Position numbers and translations under genes: made by a program. A stretch of DNA of 64,000 bases from Phylloscopus collybita (taxonomy: Eukaryota > Chordata > Aves > Passeriformes > Phylloscopidae): contig JAJNNQ010000024.1 of assembly GCA_027886175.1 (NCBI GenBank), forward strand, positions 26,949,001 to 27,013,000, read 5' to 3'. The notes beneath the pieces were generated by a model, which saw only the letters and a program-made list of their open reading frames with translations, was not told where the DNA came from and did not search any database. Numbering within the stretch: the first letter of the stretch is position 1; each line of letters starts with the position of its first letter. Shown here one piece after another: positions 48,668 to 59,468 of the stretch.

Positions 48668-48905
48668 TAGTAACCCAGCGCAGCCAGGGAGAGAGAGGGG
48701 GAGAGTGAAGTGGGGAAAGGAGAGGCACAGCTAAGCGACAGGAAAGAAGAAAAGGGAGAGGAGATGGAGAGGGCAGAGAAAGGAAAAAATAGGGTGAGGC
48801 AGGAGAAGATAGGGAAGGAGGGAGGGACAGAGAAGGGCACCAGAGGAGCAAGGAAAGAGGCTGAGAGAGAGATGCAAGAGGAGGGGTGGCAGGAAAAGAA
48901 GGATG
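48668..48905 (+). repeat. Purine-rich (G/A) tract
   Basis: About 240 bases that are almost all A or G on the plus strand, in irregular GGGAGA, GAAAGG and GGAGGAG units with few pyrimidine interruptions. Homopurine tracts can form triplex (H-DNA). The Glu/Lys/Arg-rich and Ser/Pro-rich frames over it are composition artefacts. Confidence 0.85.
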
Positions 48906-49059
48906 TGGTCCTCACAGAGTTACAGAGGGAGGCTCACTGCCTCAGCCCCACAGCAATCCTACCCCCCAGCCAGCTCCCATGCACCCCACACCTCCACTGG
49001 ACCTGGATGACTGGTTGTGGGGAATGGCAAGGGCAGGAACAGGGCAGAGAAGCAATCCT

Positions 49060-49260
49060 TGTTAGGCTTTGGTGAACCATATTGCTTTGTTGCTAGAACA
49101 AAGCACTCGACTTTCCAATAATAACAATCTACTTTTTTTTTTTTTTTTAAGCAAATTTCCTTTGTCGTTGTGGCTTTTCTTAATTTTGTTTGAGCAGGGT
49201 AAGCCTCTAACTTCCAGTTTGCTGCCTCAATCGACGCTCTGCCTCGCTCTCAGTCACTCC
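49060..49260. promoter_or_regulatory. Candidate enhancer with SOX-type palindrome
   Basis: GCTTTGTT (49084-49091), spacer GCTAG, AACAAAGC (49097-49104) is a perfect 8-base dyad made of two facing (A/T)ACAAAG SOX words, the geometry used by dimeric SOXE/SOXD proteins. It is followed by CCAATAATAACAATCTAC and, after a T run (49132-49148), GCAAATTTCCTTTGTCGTTG with another CTTTGT. The motif is seen directly. Enhancer function is inferred. Confidence 0.4.
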
Positions 49261-52200
49261 TGCCCATGTGTGCCAGCACGCTCTCTCCTTCTTTATTTTC
49301 TTGACACAAATGGCAGTCATTGCTCAGAGAATGTGCTGGGTGAGCCTGCTTTGTAATTCAAACCTTTTATTCAGGTTACTATTATGTACTAAAGAGGAAA
49401 ATATGTATTGGCTAAATGGCCTCCTTACTGATGGTCCCCAGGATGGAAGGGAAGGGCTCGGACGCAGGACCTCATGTGCACCTGCTGTCTCCCTGCCTTG
49501 CTCATCTCTTGCCTGGGAATTCAGCCTCTTTTCATTGCCACCTGCCTTCCCACTGCAGGGAGTAAACCCTGTGGTTGGAGACAAATTTATGCCTTTCTGT
49601 CAGTGTTCACGCTTGACAATGGGCTCAAAGACCAAGAACTTTGGGCATATCAAATAGCCACCAAGAAGATCAGTTGAAAATTGGGAGTGTAATTTGAAGG
49701 AAACATGAATAAGTGAGATTTTGCTTCTGCCTGGGTAATTTATACCAGTATAACTGCTAGAGATCAGTACCCACCTGTGTAGGCTTATTCTACCAATGCA
49801 ATGCTAGAAAGCCTCAGCAAACCCAAGGCAGGGATTCCCTACCATGACAAGTGGCTTCATGCTGCTGTACCAGTGAAAAATAAAGGCTGCCTCCCTGTCA
49901 CTCAGATTTTGGTTTTCCAGAATGCTGTTAGTAGAAATAGGGGATAATACTGCAGAGTTCCAAGTTGTGCAGCTGCATCCTTTCAGTACCATGTCTGTAC
50001 AGTACCAGTGACCACAGTTGTGTGAGTGTGAGCTGAACCAGGCAGTGGCACACGGAGGCACATTCCGCATGGTTGCAATAAGGGGCACATCCTGCCTTGT
50101 GGCAGTAAAGAGAAAACAGGACACCAAATGATCTGGTTTAACTTTAAAAGGACATGCAGAGGCAATCCCTGTTCCAGTGCAAAGGCTGCAGAAACATTTT
50201 CCCCATCAACATGTCCTGATCATCAGTGTGAGTTTGTGCTGGATCAGCAGCTCACCACTGTGAGACTGGCATATTTGCCATTGAGGTACAACAATCCCAA
50301 ATGCTGGTTCAACCTGCTGTGTTGCAGGCTTCCCAGCCCTCCTGGCAGTGTGTGGTGTGTCTGACTGTTGGCAGCAGGGGGCTGCAGCTTCCAGAGTGGT
50401 GGTTCTCTGTGGTGCTCACACCTCACTTGCTGCATCAAAGCAAGGGGGCAGGTCTGCCTCCCTCCTGAAGGCAGCTGAATAACTCTGTGGTTGGGCACAT
50501 GTAGTGCAGGCAGATCTCAAAGGGGGATCTCAAAGGTCAGAGGACTGCTGCCAGAAATTTCAAGTGGAGGCCACCTGAAAACATTCTGCATCCACTGGAT
50601 TACCCCAGTTTTACAGGATGACACAGGCAACAGAGGAAATTATTAAGGTGACCCGAGTTCCACATCAAGGAGTTAACCTTGTCTGCTTGCCTGCAGACAG
50701 AGTGGATTTTCTGGTCAAACTTCTCTTTTTGCCAGGACTTTTCAGGGCAGATTTCTATTTTGTTCCTGGACCTCCTTTAAGAGGAGACATGATCTGCCTT
50801 ATACTGCTGAGGTGTAGTCTAGAGTTTTTGTTCAGTTAGAGTCTCTTTGCCTCAGGGATTGTTTCAGAAGAGCTTACATGGCAATTGCATCTAGTCTGCA
50901 TTATACACAGAACATATTTCTCTTCCCAAGTAGGCGTTATCTTGTTTACTATTTTTTATTATTATTTTATTTATTTGGTGCCATGGGATACCTCTGCACA
51001 GGCAGGTAGTATTCAGTTGCATGTAGAAAGGGAAACTTCACCCAAGCAGTTCTACCACAGCCCCTCACTTGCCTTGTGGCAGAGTTTAACAGCGAGAATC
51101 TCTTTCTTCCCTCCATTTCTGAGCTCACAGATGTTAAACACAGCCGATGCAGATCTGATGGTCTTGTGGTTCCAGCTTCTCTTCCTTGTTTCCAGCTGCT
51201 AAATCACATTTAAAGATGTTAACAATACACAAATACCCTAGGCATATGACTTCCTTCTGCAAGTGATCACTGGAGCTGTCACAAGGGTATTATTACATTG
51301 CCAATGAGAGGAAACACATCCCCCGTGGTTCTGAATGGAAGGGAGGCATCTGTAAGGCAGCTTCTCAAGTAGGAGGTGGCCCATGCTTTAGAAAACGTGG
51401 AGTGCCCCCACACAGGAAAACTGTATTTTAGGAAGCACAGACTAAGCAATTTACCTGTACTATGTCTGTTGTTTTCCCTCCACTGTGGTTAGTCATTAAA
51501 ATCATATCTCAGCCCAGTTCTTGTCAATGGATCTTTACTAGACACAGTACAGTGACTAGTGACTTCACCTGCATAAATTTCCATCTGATTTTTTTTTTTT
51601 AACCTAAACTAAGGGGCACCTGTGGGATGTGTGGATGTGTCTTGGGGGAGGACTGTGAGTAAACAGGTGGGTAGCAGCCTGTTTGCAAACAGCTAAATCT
51701 CTGGGAGATCTACAAATGGAAAAGTTGGTCCTGAGGTAGCAGGGGAACTACAACAGAGATTTGTTGGACAGCCAGAGATATAGCTTCATTCTTTTTCACA
51801 CAGGGGAGAACTGTCCACAGATGTTATGGGAGGGCTCTGTCACAGACTTAGCAGAAGAATTTGGAATTCCCCTTTTCTCCTGCTGTTAATATTCCCTCAC
51901 AACTACAGTTCATCGTCCACTTCACTGCCTGTGGTATTACCCAGGACTACAGGATCAAAAGCTTGCACAGTAACTGGGTCAGAGAGTCTCCTAAGAGGAG
52001 ACTGTGCTGTTTTTCTCCCCATCCTAGCCACCATGTTAACTGAGATGCAGCGAACAAGTGAAAAATGTGGTGTCAGGTAAAGAAACCAGGCTTCTGTCTG
52101 ACTTTGGGGAAAATTTGGGAAATGAAGAGTGGCATCAAATGAACTGCTTCGAGAAGTTTTAGTGGATTCTAAAAGTCGTTCTGTAGCACAGCTCTGCCTG

Positions 52201-53526
52201 ATCACTTTGGTTTGTGTAATAGGATGTATTAGGATCTAGTTACAAGCCAAAGACCACTAGGGAGTGGAAGTGTGAAGCTTAATACAGTATCACAGAAATG
52301 GAAAGTGTCTTTAATGGTACAGAAGGGACTTGTGCTTGAAAGCATTTAACAGAGCCCTGGTAAGTAAACTGTAGTAATTGAGCTAGCAAAGGCATTTCGC
52401 TTGAACACTTTGTATATGTATAACAAAATCAAATAAGCACCAGGAAGAACCATTCTTCAAAGGGATGATTTGAAATGCTTCTGTTCCCTCCCCAGACAAA
52501 GAGCACTTACTCATTTCAGTGTGCACATTTCATTGTGCCATGTAGCTACGGTGACTCCTGGTTTGTGAATACAAAAGGATTTAAACCACAATGCATTACA
52601 GTCAAGCTTCCACACCTACAGTTATTTCAAATCCACCAGGGAATACAACCCAGATCTTCAAACTGAGAACTCAGCTGATCATGACATCCTCTGGGACTAA
52701 TGCTCCCTCTGCTCTTCTCAGCTCCAACTCTCTGCTTTCCCTGAGGATTGCTGTTTATCTGGAAAAGAAACTGGGATGCTCAAAGGCATGGGAGGGAAGA
52801 TAAATAATCAGCATGACCAAACTGTCAAAGAAAGCTTCACTGTGGTCAGCTGTATGTCAGAGAAAAAGAGAGGAAAAGAAGAATAAATCCTAAGGACAAT
52901 ACAAGCTTTAGGGATCTGGCCTCTATACCCAGTAGAATTATAGTGTAGAATACAAGAGCTTGTCAAAGGTCTGAGTAACAGCTGGGTCAAAAAACACCCA
53001 CTGAGATTGTTTGTTTTCCCTTAACTGAGCCCTGCGATTTTCACTAACTAAAACTTAAGAGAAAAATTAATATAAAGAAAAGCAGTTTTACGCATTGGGA
53101 GCTGCTGCGGGGCCATGTGGGGTTTGAGCTTTACTCCGTTCTCCTCTGGGAGAGAGTTTTGTTTAGAAGTGAGTCCTAATATGAAGATCTGAAGGACTGC
53201 ACTTGCCACTACAGCACCATATTAAGTTCCAGGTTGGCAAGGTTGAAGAAAAATATTTCAAGTGTAGTGTTTGAATTGGAAACTAGAAATCAAGTTTAAA
53301 ATTTTAAGCAGAGAAATTTCTCTATTTTTTTTTCCTTTATTGGCACAAAATCTTGCTTGAGGTCAGCTTTGAGTAAAAAACTGTGGTGAGCAGGACCTCA
53401 CCAGACAGGAGTTTGGTTTAGCATTTTTGGTCTTCTGTGACATTCATGAGAATTCCAGTTCAAGAATTTTCATCTGAACAAGATGAAATTAGAGAATAAA
53501 TTACCCACTGGAAAAGAAAAAGAACC
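49261..53526. other. Non-coding DNA, nothing recognised
   Basis: About 4.3 kb without a supported gene. Short ATT-rich stretch near 50950-50975, T run at about 51590-51600. Frames up to 129 codons (49268-49657) are unrecognised. A weak CR1-like word series near 52282-52340 was considered and not called. Confidence 0.5.
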
Positions 53527-53612
53527 CACGAAGAAACACAAATAAACCCAAAACCAAACCAAACCCAAACCCAAAACCAAAAAACCCAAACAAACACAAG
53601 CAAAAAAAACCC
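53527..53612. repeat. C/A-rich simple repeat (CCCAAA/CCAAA units)
   Basis: Irregular AAACCC and AAACC units, about 85 bases, ending in CAAACAAACACAAGC. It is not the telomeric CCCTAA unit. The Gly/Phe-rich minus-strand frame across it is artefactual. Confidence 0.92.
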
Positions 53613-54479
53613 CACACAATACCAACCACAAACTTTAAACTTTTAATCAAGATTTGTATGTCCATGTTTAAAAGGTGCTGGAAATTGAATAGACTAGGCA
53701 TGGAAAAGGATGAAAACAAGGAGAGATGAATAACTGAGAAGGCAAAGGGTCTAACATGATGGAAAGTTGCAGGGTCGCTTCAGAGAACAAACTTCAGGAA
53801 AAGACTCAGTGGCAACCTGTGTTGGAAGCAGGGAAGATGACAGACGAAGGAGTGGCTTTATCAGACTTCAGACGCTATAGAAACACAACTTATGGCTGGG
53901 AAAGGCACATATTCAGACCCATGGAGCAGCCCTGGCTTTTGCAACAAAGAGCATTCCAGAAGACCTGGACTGCTGAGGAGTGGCATCAATGACTGCAGAG
54001 CAGAGTGTCACAGCTTAAAGGGGAAATCTGTGACAGCAGCCTTGAGTTCCTTTATTTAAACAAACAAATAAGAAGCTAAAGCTATAATGCACTGGATTAT
54101 TCCTATAAAGGTACATACAACAAAACAGCCTACTGGGAGAAGAAGGAACACAAAGTCATTACTGCATGCAGCTCTCCCACTCCCCCAGTCAGCAACACAA
54201 GCAGCTACAAGGAAAAATTGGGGTCCAACTGTTCTTTCTCTCTTCCTTGTAAGTGTTCTCACCTCCACTGTCCCAACCCACCACCCACCTTCCAAGAAAA
54301 ACAAAGCTCCAGTGATTTGTTCGTAACATTTAATTCTTACTTGAAGAGCTTATGTTACCAGGTTTAGGAAAATAAAGAATACTAAACAACTTGAACGGCC
54401 AACAACTGACAAATAGCAAATAATGAAAGCACTCAATTCAAACATAAATGAAGCCAGGGATTGCCTATTATTCTGTCTT
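53613..54479. other. Non-coding DNA, nothing recognised
   Basis: No gene recognised. Frames of about 80 codons on both strands at 54056-54326 mirror each other. Confidence 0.45.
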
Positions 54480-54900
54480 TGCACACTACCCAGAAAGCAG
54501 GCAGAGGGGGTGCATTCTTGGTCAATTCCTAGGCACTGTCATAATAAACATGATTAATAGGCTATAATTTACCTGCACAAATAATTCAATGAACAAATAC
54601 AAACAACAAACAAATTTGGGCAGCTGCAATCAGATCTTGAGCAGAATAGAGCACATTTACTAAATAAATTGGTATCAACTAGTCCTAGTAATTGCATTCC
54701 ATCTCCCAGAATGGCTCTTGGATTACTTATGGAGCCCAAAAGCCTGCCAAGCATTTTACAGGCTGTGTCCATTCTGTGCCTAGGAGAGTGGATTCACTGC
54801 CTACACCCAAATCACTGAGCGTTTGCATTTGCATTGACATTTTTATGGGGCTTTCTAGCTTCGCGAGTGTTTTCTAAGGAGTGAAGTTTAAAATAGCTCT
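54480..54900. promoter_or_regulatory. Candidate conserved non-coding element
   Basis: Repeat-free AT-rich DNA with ATAATAAACATGATTAATAG, GGCTATAATTTACCTGC, ACAAATAATTCAATG and ACCCAAATCACTGAGCG, then GTTTGCATTTGCATTGAC (octamer-like ATTTGCAT) and CTAGCTTCGCGAGTG with two adjacent CpGs. Word content and lack of decay suggest regulatory DNA. Inferred only. Confidence 0.33.
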
Positions 54901-55084
54901 GGTCCTCTTGTAATATTGCTGATTAAGTAACAGGATCAGACTAGATTTTACATTCTTTTAGCCACAAAAATTACTTACCTGGGGCGTTAAAATAAGAGTC
55001 CCTAGAGAAATACTGTGCACAGGTTACAGATAAGCCCTCAGCACTGCATTAGCTCTCCTTGTTATTTGCTCTCCCCACGTGTTC

Positions 55085-55530
55085 ATTGCCCTGAGTTTTG
55101 AGCTGAAGTCACAGCTCAGCACAGACCCTGGAAACCCCTGCTGACTTCAGCCAGCCCTGAGAGAAGCGAGCACCTCTCCTCCACAGACCAGAGCTCTGGT
55201 CTGTTTTGTGACTCGCAAGCAGAGCTCTGGCTCTTTGGAAGAAATGCTGAACTAAGCTTTCCTGGGCCATGTATCCTCCCTCCTCCCCGCCTCAGCCAGG
55301 CAGCAGTGCCAAGCGCGGTGGGCAAGCGCAGGTCCCACGACAAGGTAAGATAAATGGAGAAACACGCACTGCAAGAGATGTTTATTGAGTGAGATGCTAA
55401 ATGAATAACCCAATCAATGCTGTAATATTTAATTCAATACAAACTTCAGACTGAGAGTGTTCCCCATTTATTTTGTGCTGTCACCGAAAGTGTCGTTCAT
55501 TAGAGCGCTGTGCTGTCATTAAGGGGAAGA
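55085..55530. promoter_or_regulatory. Candidate conserved non-coding element, strongest by texture
   Basis: The left half has CpGs (CACGTGTTC, GAGAAGCGAGC, CAAGCGCGGTGGGCAAGCG). The right half is dense in homeodomain/TALE-like words: TAAATGAATAACCCAATCAA, TGCTGTAATATTTAATTC, then TGTCACCGAAAGTGTCG, TTCATTAGAGCGCTGTGC and TGTCATTAAGGGG. No simple repeats or transposon pieces interrupt it and no convincing frame runs through. Regulatory role inferred. Confidence 0.4.
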
Positions 55531-56559
55531 GGTTTCCAGGAGGAAGGAGCTGGCTCCAGGCTGTCCAGTGGGTGCAGCCTTCACAAGGGAGTGAGCAAAA
55601 GACTTTTACTTCCTTCTGTGCTGGGGGCTTTGGGGAGGGCAGGAGACACTGTGCTCTTCTGAAATTCTCCCACCCTCTGTAATGCCTTGTACCAGTGTAA
55701 CATTTTCTCCACATGTCCGGAAGCCCTTTGCAGCTGTGTCTCTGCCCTCAACCACTTGGACCTGCCAAGCATGAGTTTAAACCACCCTATTATTTCTGTC
55801 TTCTGGGCTCCCAGTTCTGTGCTGGGACACTGCCATTGCTCACATTGTCGGCACAGGGCTGTAGTCAGGGATGGAGGGGGAAGAGAAGATCTGTTACTGC
55901 ATCTTGGAAACTCAGGTACTGCCAGCTATGTGGCAGAAGGAGCAAGGGGAGGCAGAAAAACTCATCGTGGGTTAAGTTCTGGACTGTCAACCTGCTCTTG
56001 CCATGTGTTAGTGCTTGCATCTCCTCAGCACTGTGAGGTCAGCTGCAGTGTGCCAGGACACCCTGCTTGCACTTGGACCAGCTTGTGGGCAGCCCTGCCT
56101 GCTGGCAAGCCATCCTGCCTCACCACCAGGATAAAGTGCTCACCCTCTAACACATGTGCATTGGGATGGCGTGGCAGAGGTTGCCAGCTGGCTGGACAGC
56201 CCTTGCTTGTGACAGGTGGCACATTGTCTCTGAATCATCCTGGCCATCCTTATTCAGTACACCTGGCACCCTGTCCCCCACATTTAGAACTGCCACTCTC
56301 ATCGATCTCAAACCATCTGGTCCAGCTCTAACTTGTCCTGTGTTTGATTGGATTTCCTGAGTGCAACACTTGACTGAGAGGTGCCCACAAATCCTTCCGT
56401 ATCCCGTGCTGCCTCTGATGGCTATTATTCTGTCTGGCCTCTGTCACTGGCCAAGTTGTGCCAAGATCCAGGGTGATGTCTAAAGCATGGCATAGCATCA
56501 CTGAAGCCCCATTCTCTGAACTAATCTGTCCTCTTTTCCTAAGGGTTTACATGAAAGCA
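55531..56559. other. GC-richer non-coding DNA with a long chance frame
   Basis: A 214-codon plus-strand frame (55687-56331) exists, rich in Ser, Cys, His and Leu. It has no domain or signal peptide, and other frames on both strands overlap it. It is attributed to local base composition. Confidence 0.45.
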
Positions 56560-56840
56560 GCCCAACGAAGTTCAATATTGATTTCAATATGGGTGTTAGA
56601 GTAATGCATTCGTTCCAGCAAGTTGAATACCTTCAGTGGGTGCTCTTCAAAGCCAACTTCACTCTTGAAGTGATCCCAATTAGCTCATTTATTCCCTTCC
56701 TTCTTTCTTCTGCCTCTCTCTTTGCTCTCTCAAGCAAGTCCTTAATTATCCCCCCAAGTGTTGCTCAGGTGAAGCAGCTGAAAGCTGTGCTTAACATGTC
56801 CTCTGATTACCCACAGAAGAACTAATGAAATATGGACCAG
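56560..56840. promoter_or_regulatory. Candidate conserved non-coding element
   Basis: Contains GTTCAATATTGATTTCAATA (a repeated TTCAATAT word), AGAGTAATGCATTCGTTCC, CCCAATTAGCTCATTTATTC and TCCTTAATTATCCCCCC. AT-rich, non-repetitive, with homeodomain-like cores. Low-confidence inference. Confidence 0.28.
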
Positions 56841-59355
56841 CTTAGCGAGCCTGGATGCATGTGTGTTTGCATACTCATTTAATTCTTTTCGTTTCCCCCC
56901 TGAAAAAGGAAACTCAGTCCTGCTGACCTTTGTGAGCTTCACTGCTTTTGGGGAGCTGACATGGGCACAGTGTAGGTTTCTGTCACAACTCAAGTGCTCT
57001 GAAGATTTCTATTTCAAGGTAGTTTACAAGAATGTCATTGGAAAGGAGACCACAAAACCTCCCTATCATTTGGGCATGATCTAGAGGTCAAAGCATATGT
57101 AAATGCAGAGATATATATGAAAATAAAAACAAAAACAAACCCCTCTCCCCCTTCTGATTTAATATATCCATACATTGATCCATTCTAACTCTACCTTCTC
57201 ACTTTTCTTATTTCTGTGGCTGCAAGAATTCACATCTTATCTACCTTTCAAAGGCTGGTGAGTAACCAGAACTTTGTCGGCATCTTCATTTTAAACAGAA
57301 AAAAAAAAAACCCAAAAAACAAACAGCCGTTCCTCAACCCCCCTTCTCCAGTCTGTTCCTGCCAGAAACATAGCAACCAGCACGCACAGCTTTCTGCAGG
57401 CAGCCTAGTTTGCATTTAATTAGTTCTGTGATATCCTAAACTTCTTTCAACCTCCACCCCCAGAACATCACTGTAGAAATCCTCATTCTGGGAATGGCAT
57501 GATGGAGCTGTCAGAAGCCCAGCATCTGTGCCAGAAAGTGTTTAGAGGACTTGGATTCCTGAATCAGGACATGGCTTGCCTGGAATATAATCTGTGACCA
57601 GGAAAATGAAGCAATGTAAGGGTCTGCAGAGGAACAAAGATAGGAAATGTAAACTCCATTTTATAAGCTGGAAAATACGAGGTGGAGATATGAAACTATC
57701 TTCTCTCAGAACATCTGTCTGGCCCATCAATAACAATGCCAGGACAGGTGCCTGCCCCCTCTTAACAGGAGAAGTAGGTCCTTGTGAGTCCCATTGCAAC
57801 AGGGCTTACATTCTCAGTGATTGCCTTAATGTAGGTCATCCAAGGGCAGAGTCACTGAACACTGGAGGGAAGGGGTTTGTATGGACCACAACAGCAATGC
57901 CTACGGGCACCTTACATGTTTGAGTGTTCAGGATCAATAAATGCCCCTGCTACATCTTGCAGAAAACATCACCTCCATCTCCATGCAATTCCTGTTAGCT
58001 CTGCAGACTCCATCCCAGACCTGGGCCCTGCCTCCAAGCCTTCTGCTTGGACACTGCACTAGCAGTCACAGAAAATGCAATCAGCGTGTGCCCAAATCAA
58101 GCTGCCTGCTGGTGAGCCTTGTCTGTTCCTCTTCAGTCCTGAGTTTCCACTCACAGACCAGTCATTCCCACTCCTCCCTCCTCCAAGGCAGCAGGGGCTT
58201 CCCAATGCAGTGCCAACCCCAGTGATGTCCTGAGGTGGTCAATGAGACAGTCACTGTTTCTCCCCTGAGCAAAGCCTCCCCTTTCTCTCCCTCTATCCCT
58301 AACCCAGAAACACCAGCCACAGGAAAGCTCCTCATAGTTTCCTGCATTTCCGCTAGCCACAGCAAACCAAGATCTGGAAGGCAAGGAGAGCTAAAGCAGG
58401 CATCGATATTTTTAATCACTCTGTCAGCCCACTAACCCTCTTTGATGCTTCAACCAGGCTTGCAGTTGGCAGGAGTGCTGCTGACAGGGGTACCAGCACG
58501 TCGAGGCAGGTCCTCCATGCGACCAGTGCAGTGCAGCCTCCTGCTCTGGCCATTTGCAACCTCTCGGCACAGAAGGCAGCTGCATCCCCTTCCAGGACTC
58601 TGTGAATTAAAGCACAGGGAGCATTCACCTTGTTCCACAGTTCCTCCCTCCCACCCCCTGCCAGTCTGCTGCTGCTGCTGAATTCACTGCAGCTTCAGCT
58701 GCTTTGTCATCTCATTTGCTTTCTGATCTGACACCAGCCTGCCATGCAGCTGATCAAAGGTAGAAACCAGAGTGCAGCTGGGCTGAGCAGCCCCCAAATT
58801 CACACAAACATGTCACTTCCCATCTCTGTATGTTAGACAACTTCACTTCTTTCTGTTACTGCCTCTTTTAATCTCTCCCTCCACATACACACACCTCTTT
58901 GCTTTCTCTTCCTCCACTACATTAATTTCCTGTGCCCACGTGCTGTCACCATTTCCCTTTTATTTTTTGATCTTTCCCATCACTTTTTCCCCCTTTCCCA
59001 CTTGCTTCCCAAGTTCCTATGTCTCCCTAATCGTTTTCATTTCTTTGTCCTGTCTCTTCCTACTCTTCCCAGAACTGTCACATTTTTTCACTTGATTGCT
59101 TCAGCTTCTGTCTCTTCCTCATTCTTTTTGGAGGATCTGCATTGTTTCACAGGAGCAAAGTCACTTTTTGCAGCGTGAAAGTAAGGTCCCAGAAGGGATG
59201 TTCATCCTTTCAAAGTTGCAGATAGACTATTATAAGTATCAACATTATATATGCCTCTTGAATCAGTAAATGACCTCCTCCCATGAAGTCTTTCATGGAT
59301 CAGAAGCCTCTCAGCACTTGAAATCCTGTGTGGGGAAGAAAGAAATTCAGTAGTC
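56841..59355. other. Non-coding DNA, nothing recognised
   Basis: No gene recognised. A-rich patches at about 57120-57140 and 57298-57325; CTG repeat of four units near 58667-58680; pyrimidine-rich DNA at about 58850-59110. Competing frames up to 109 codons on both strands have no domains. Confidence 0.5.
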
Positions 59356-59468
59356 CATTTCTGCAAGAAATCAAGGAAAAAAGGGAAGAAAGGAAGAAAA
59401 AGAGGGAGCATGAAAGAGAAGAGTCAAAGAGAAAAGAGAAAATAAAAGAAAAAAGAGAAAAGAAAGGT
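59356..59468 (+). repeat. Purine-rich (GAAAA)n tract
   Basis: About 110 bases of A and G with rare T or C, in GAAAGG, GAGAAAA and AAAAGAGAAAA units. The Phe/Leu-rich minus-strand frames here are composition artefacts. Confidence 0.85.

Noticed and set aside
52282..52340. Possible CR1 tail (ATCACAGAAATGG, AGAAGGGACTTG)
   Set aside because: Only scattered words match and the order and spacing of the CR1 blocks are not kept.
53527..53612. Telomere-like C/A repeat
   Set aside because: The units are CCCAAA and CCAAA, not CCCTAA. Not interstitial telomeric DNA.
55687..56331. 214-codon plus-strand frame
   Set aside because: Ser/Cys/His/Leu-rich composition with no recognisable family and an overlapping 107-codon frame.
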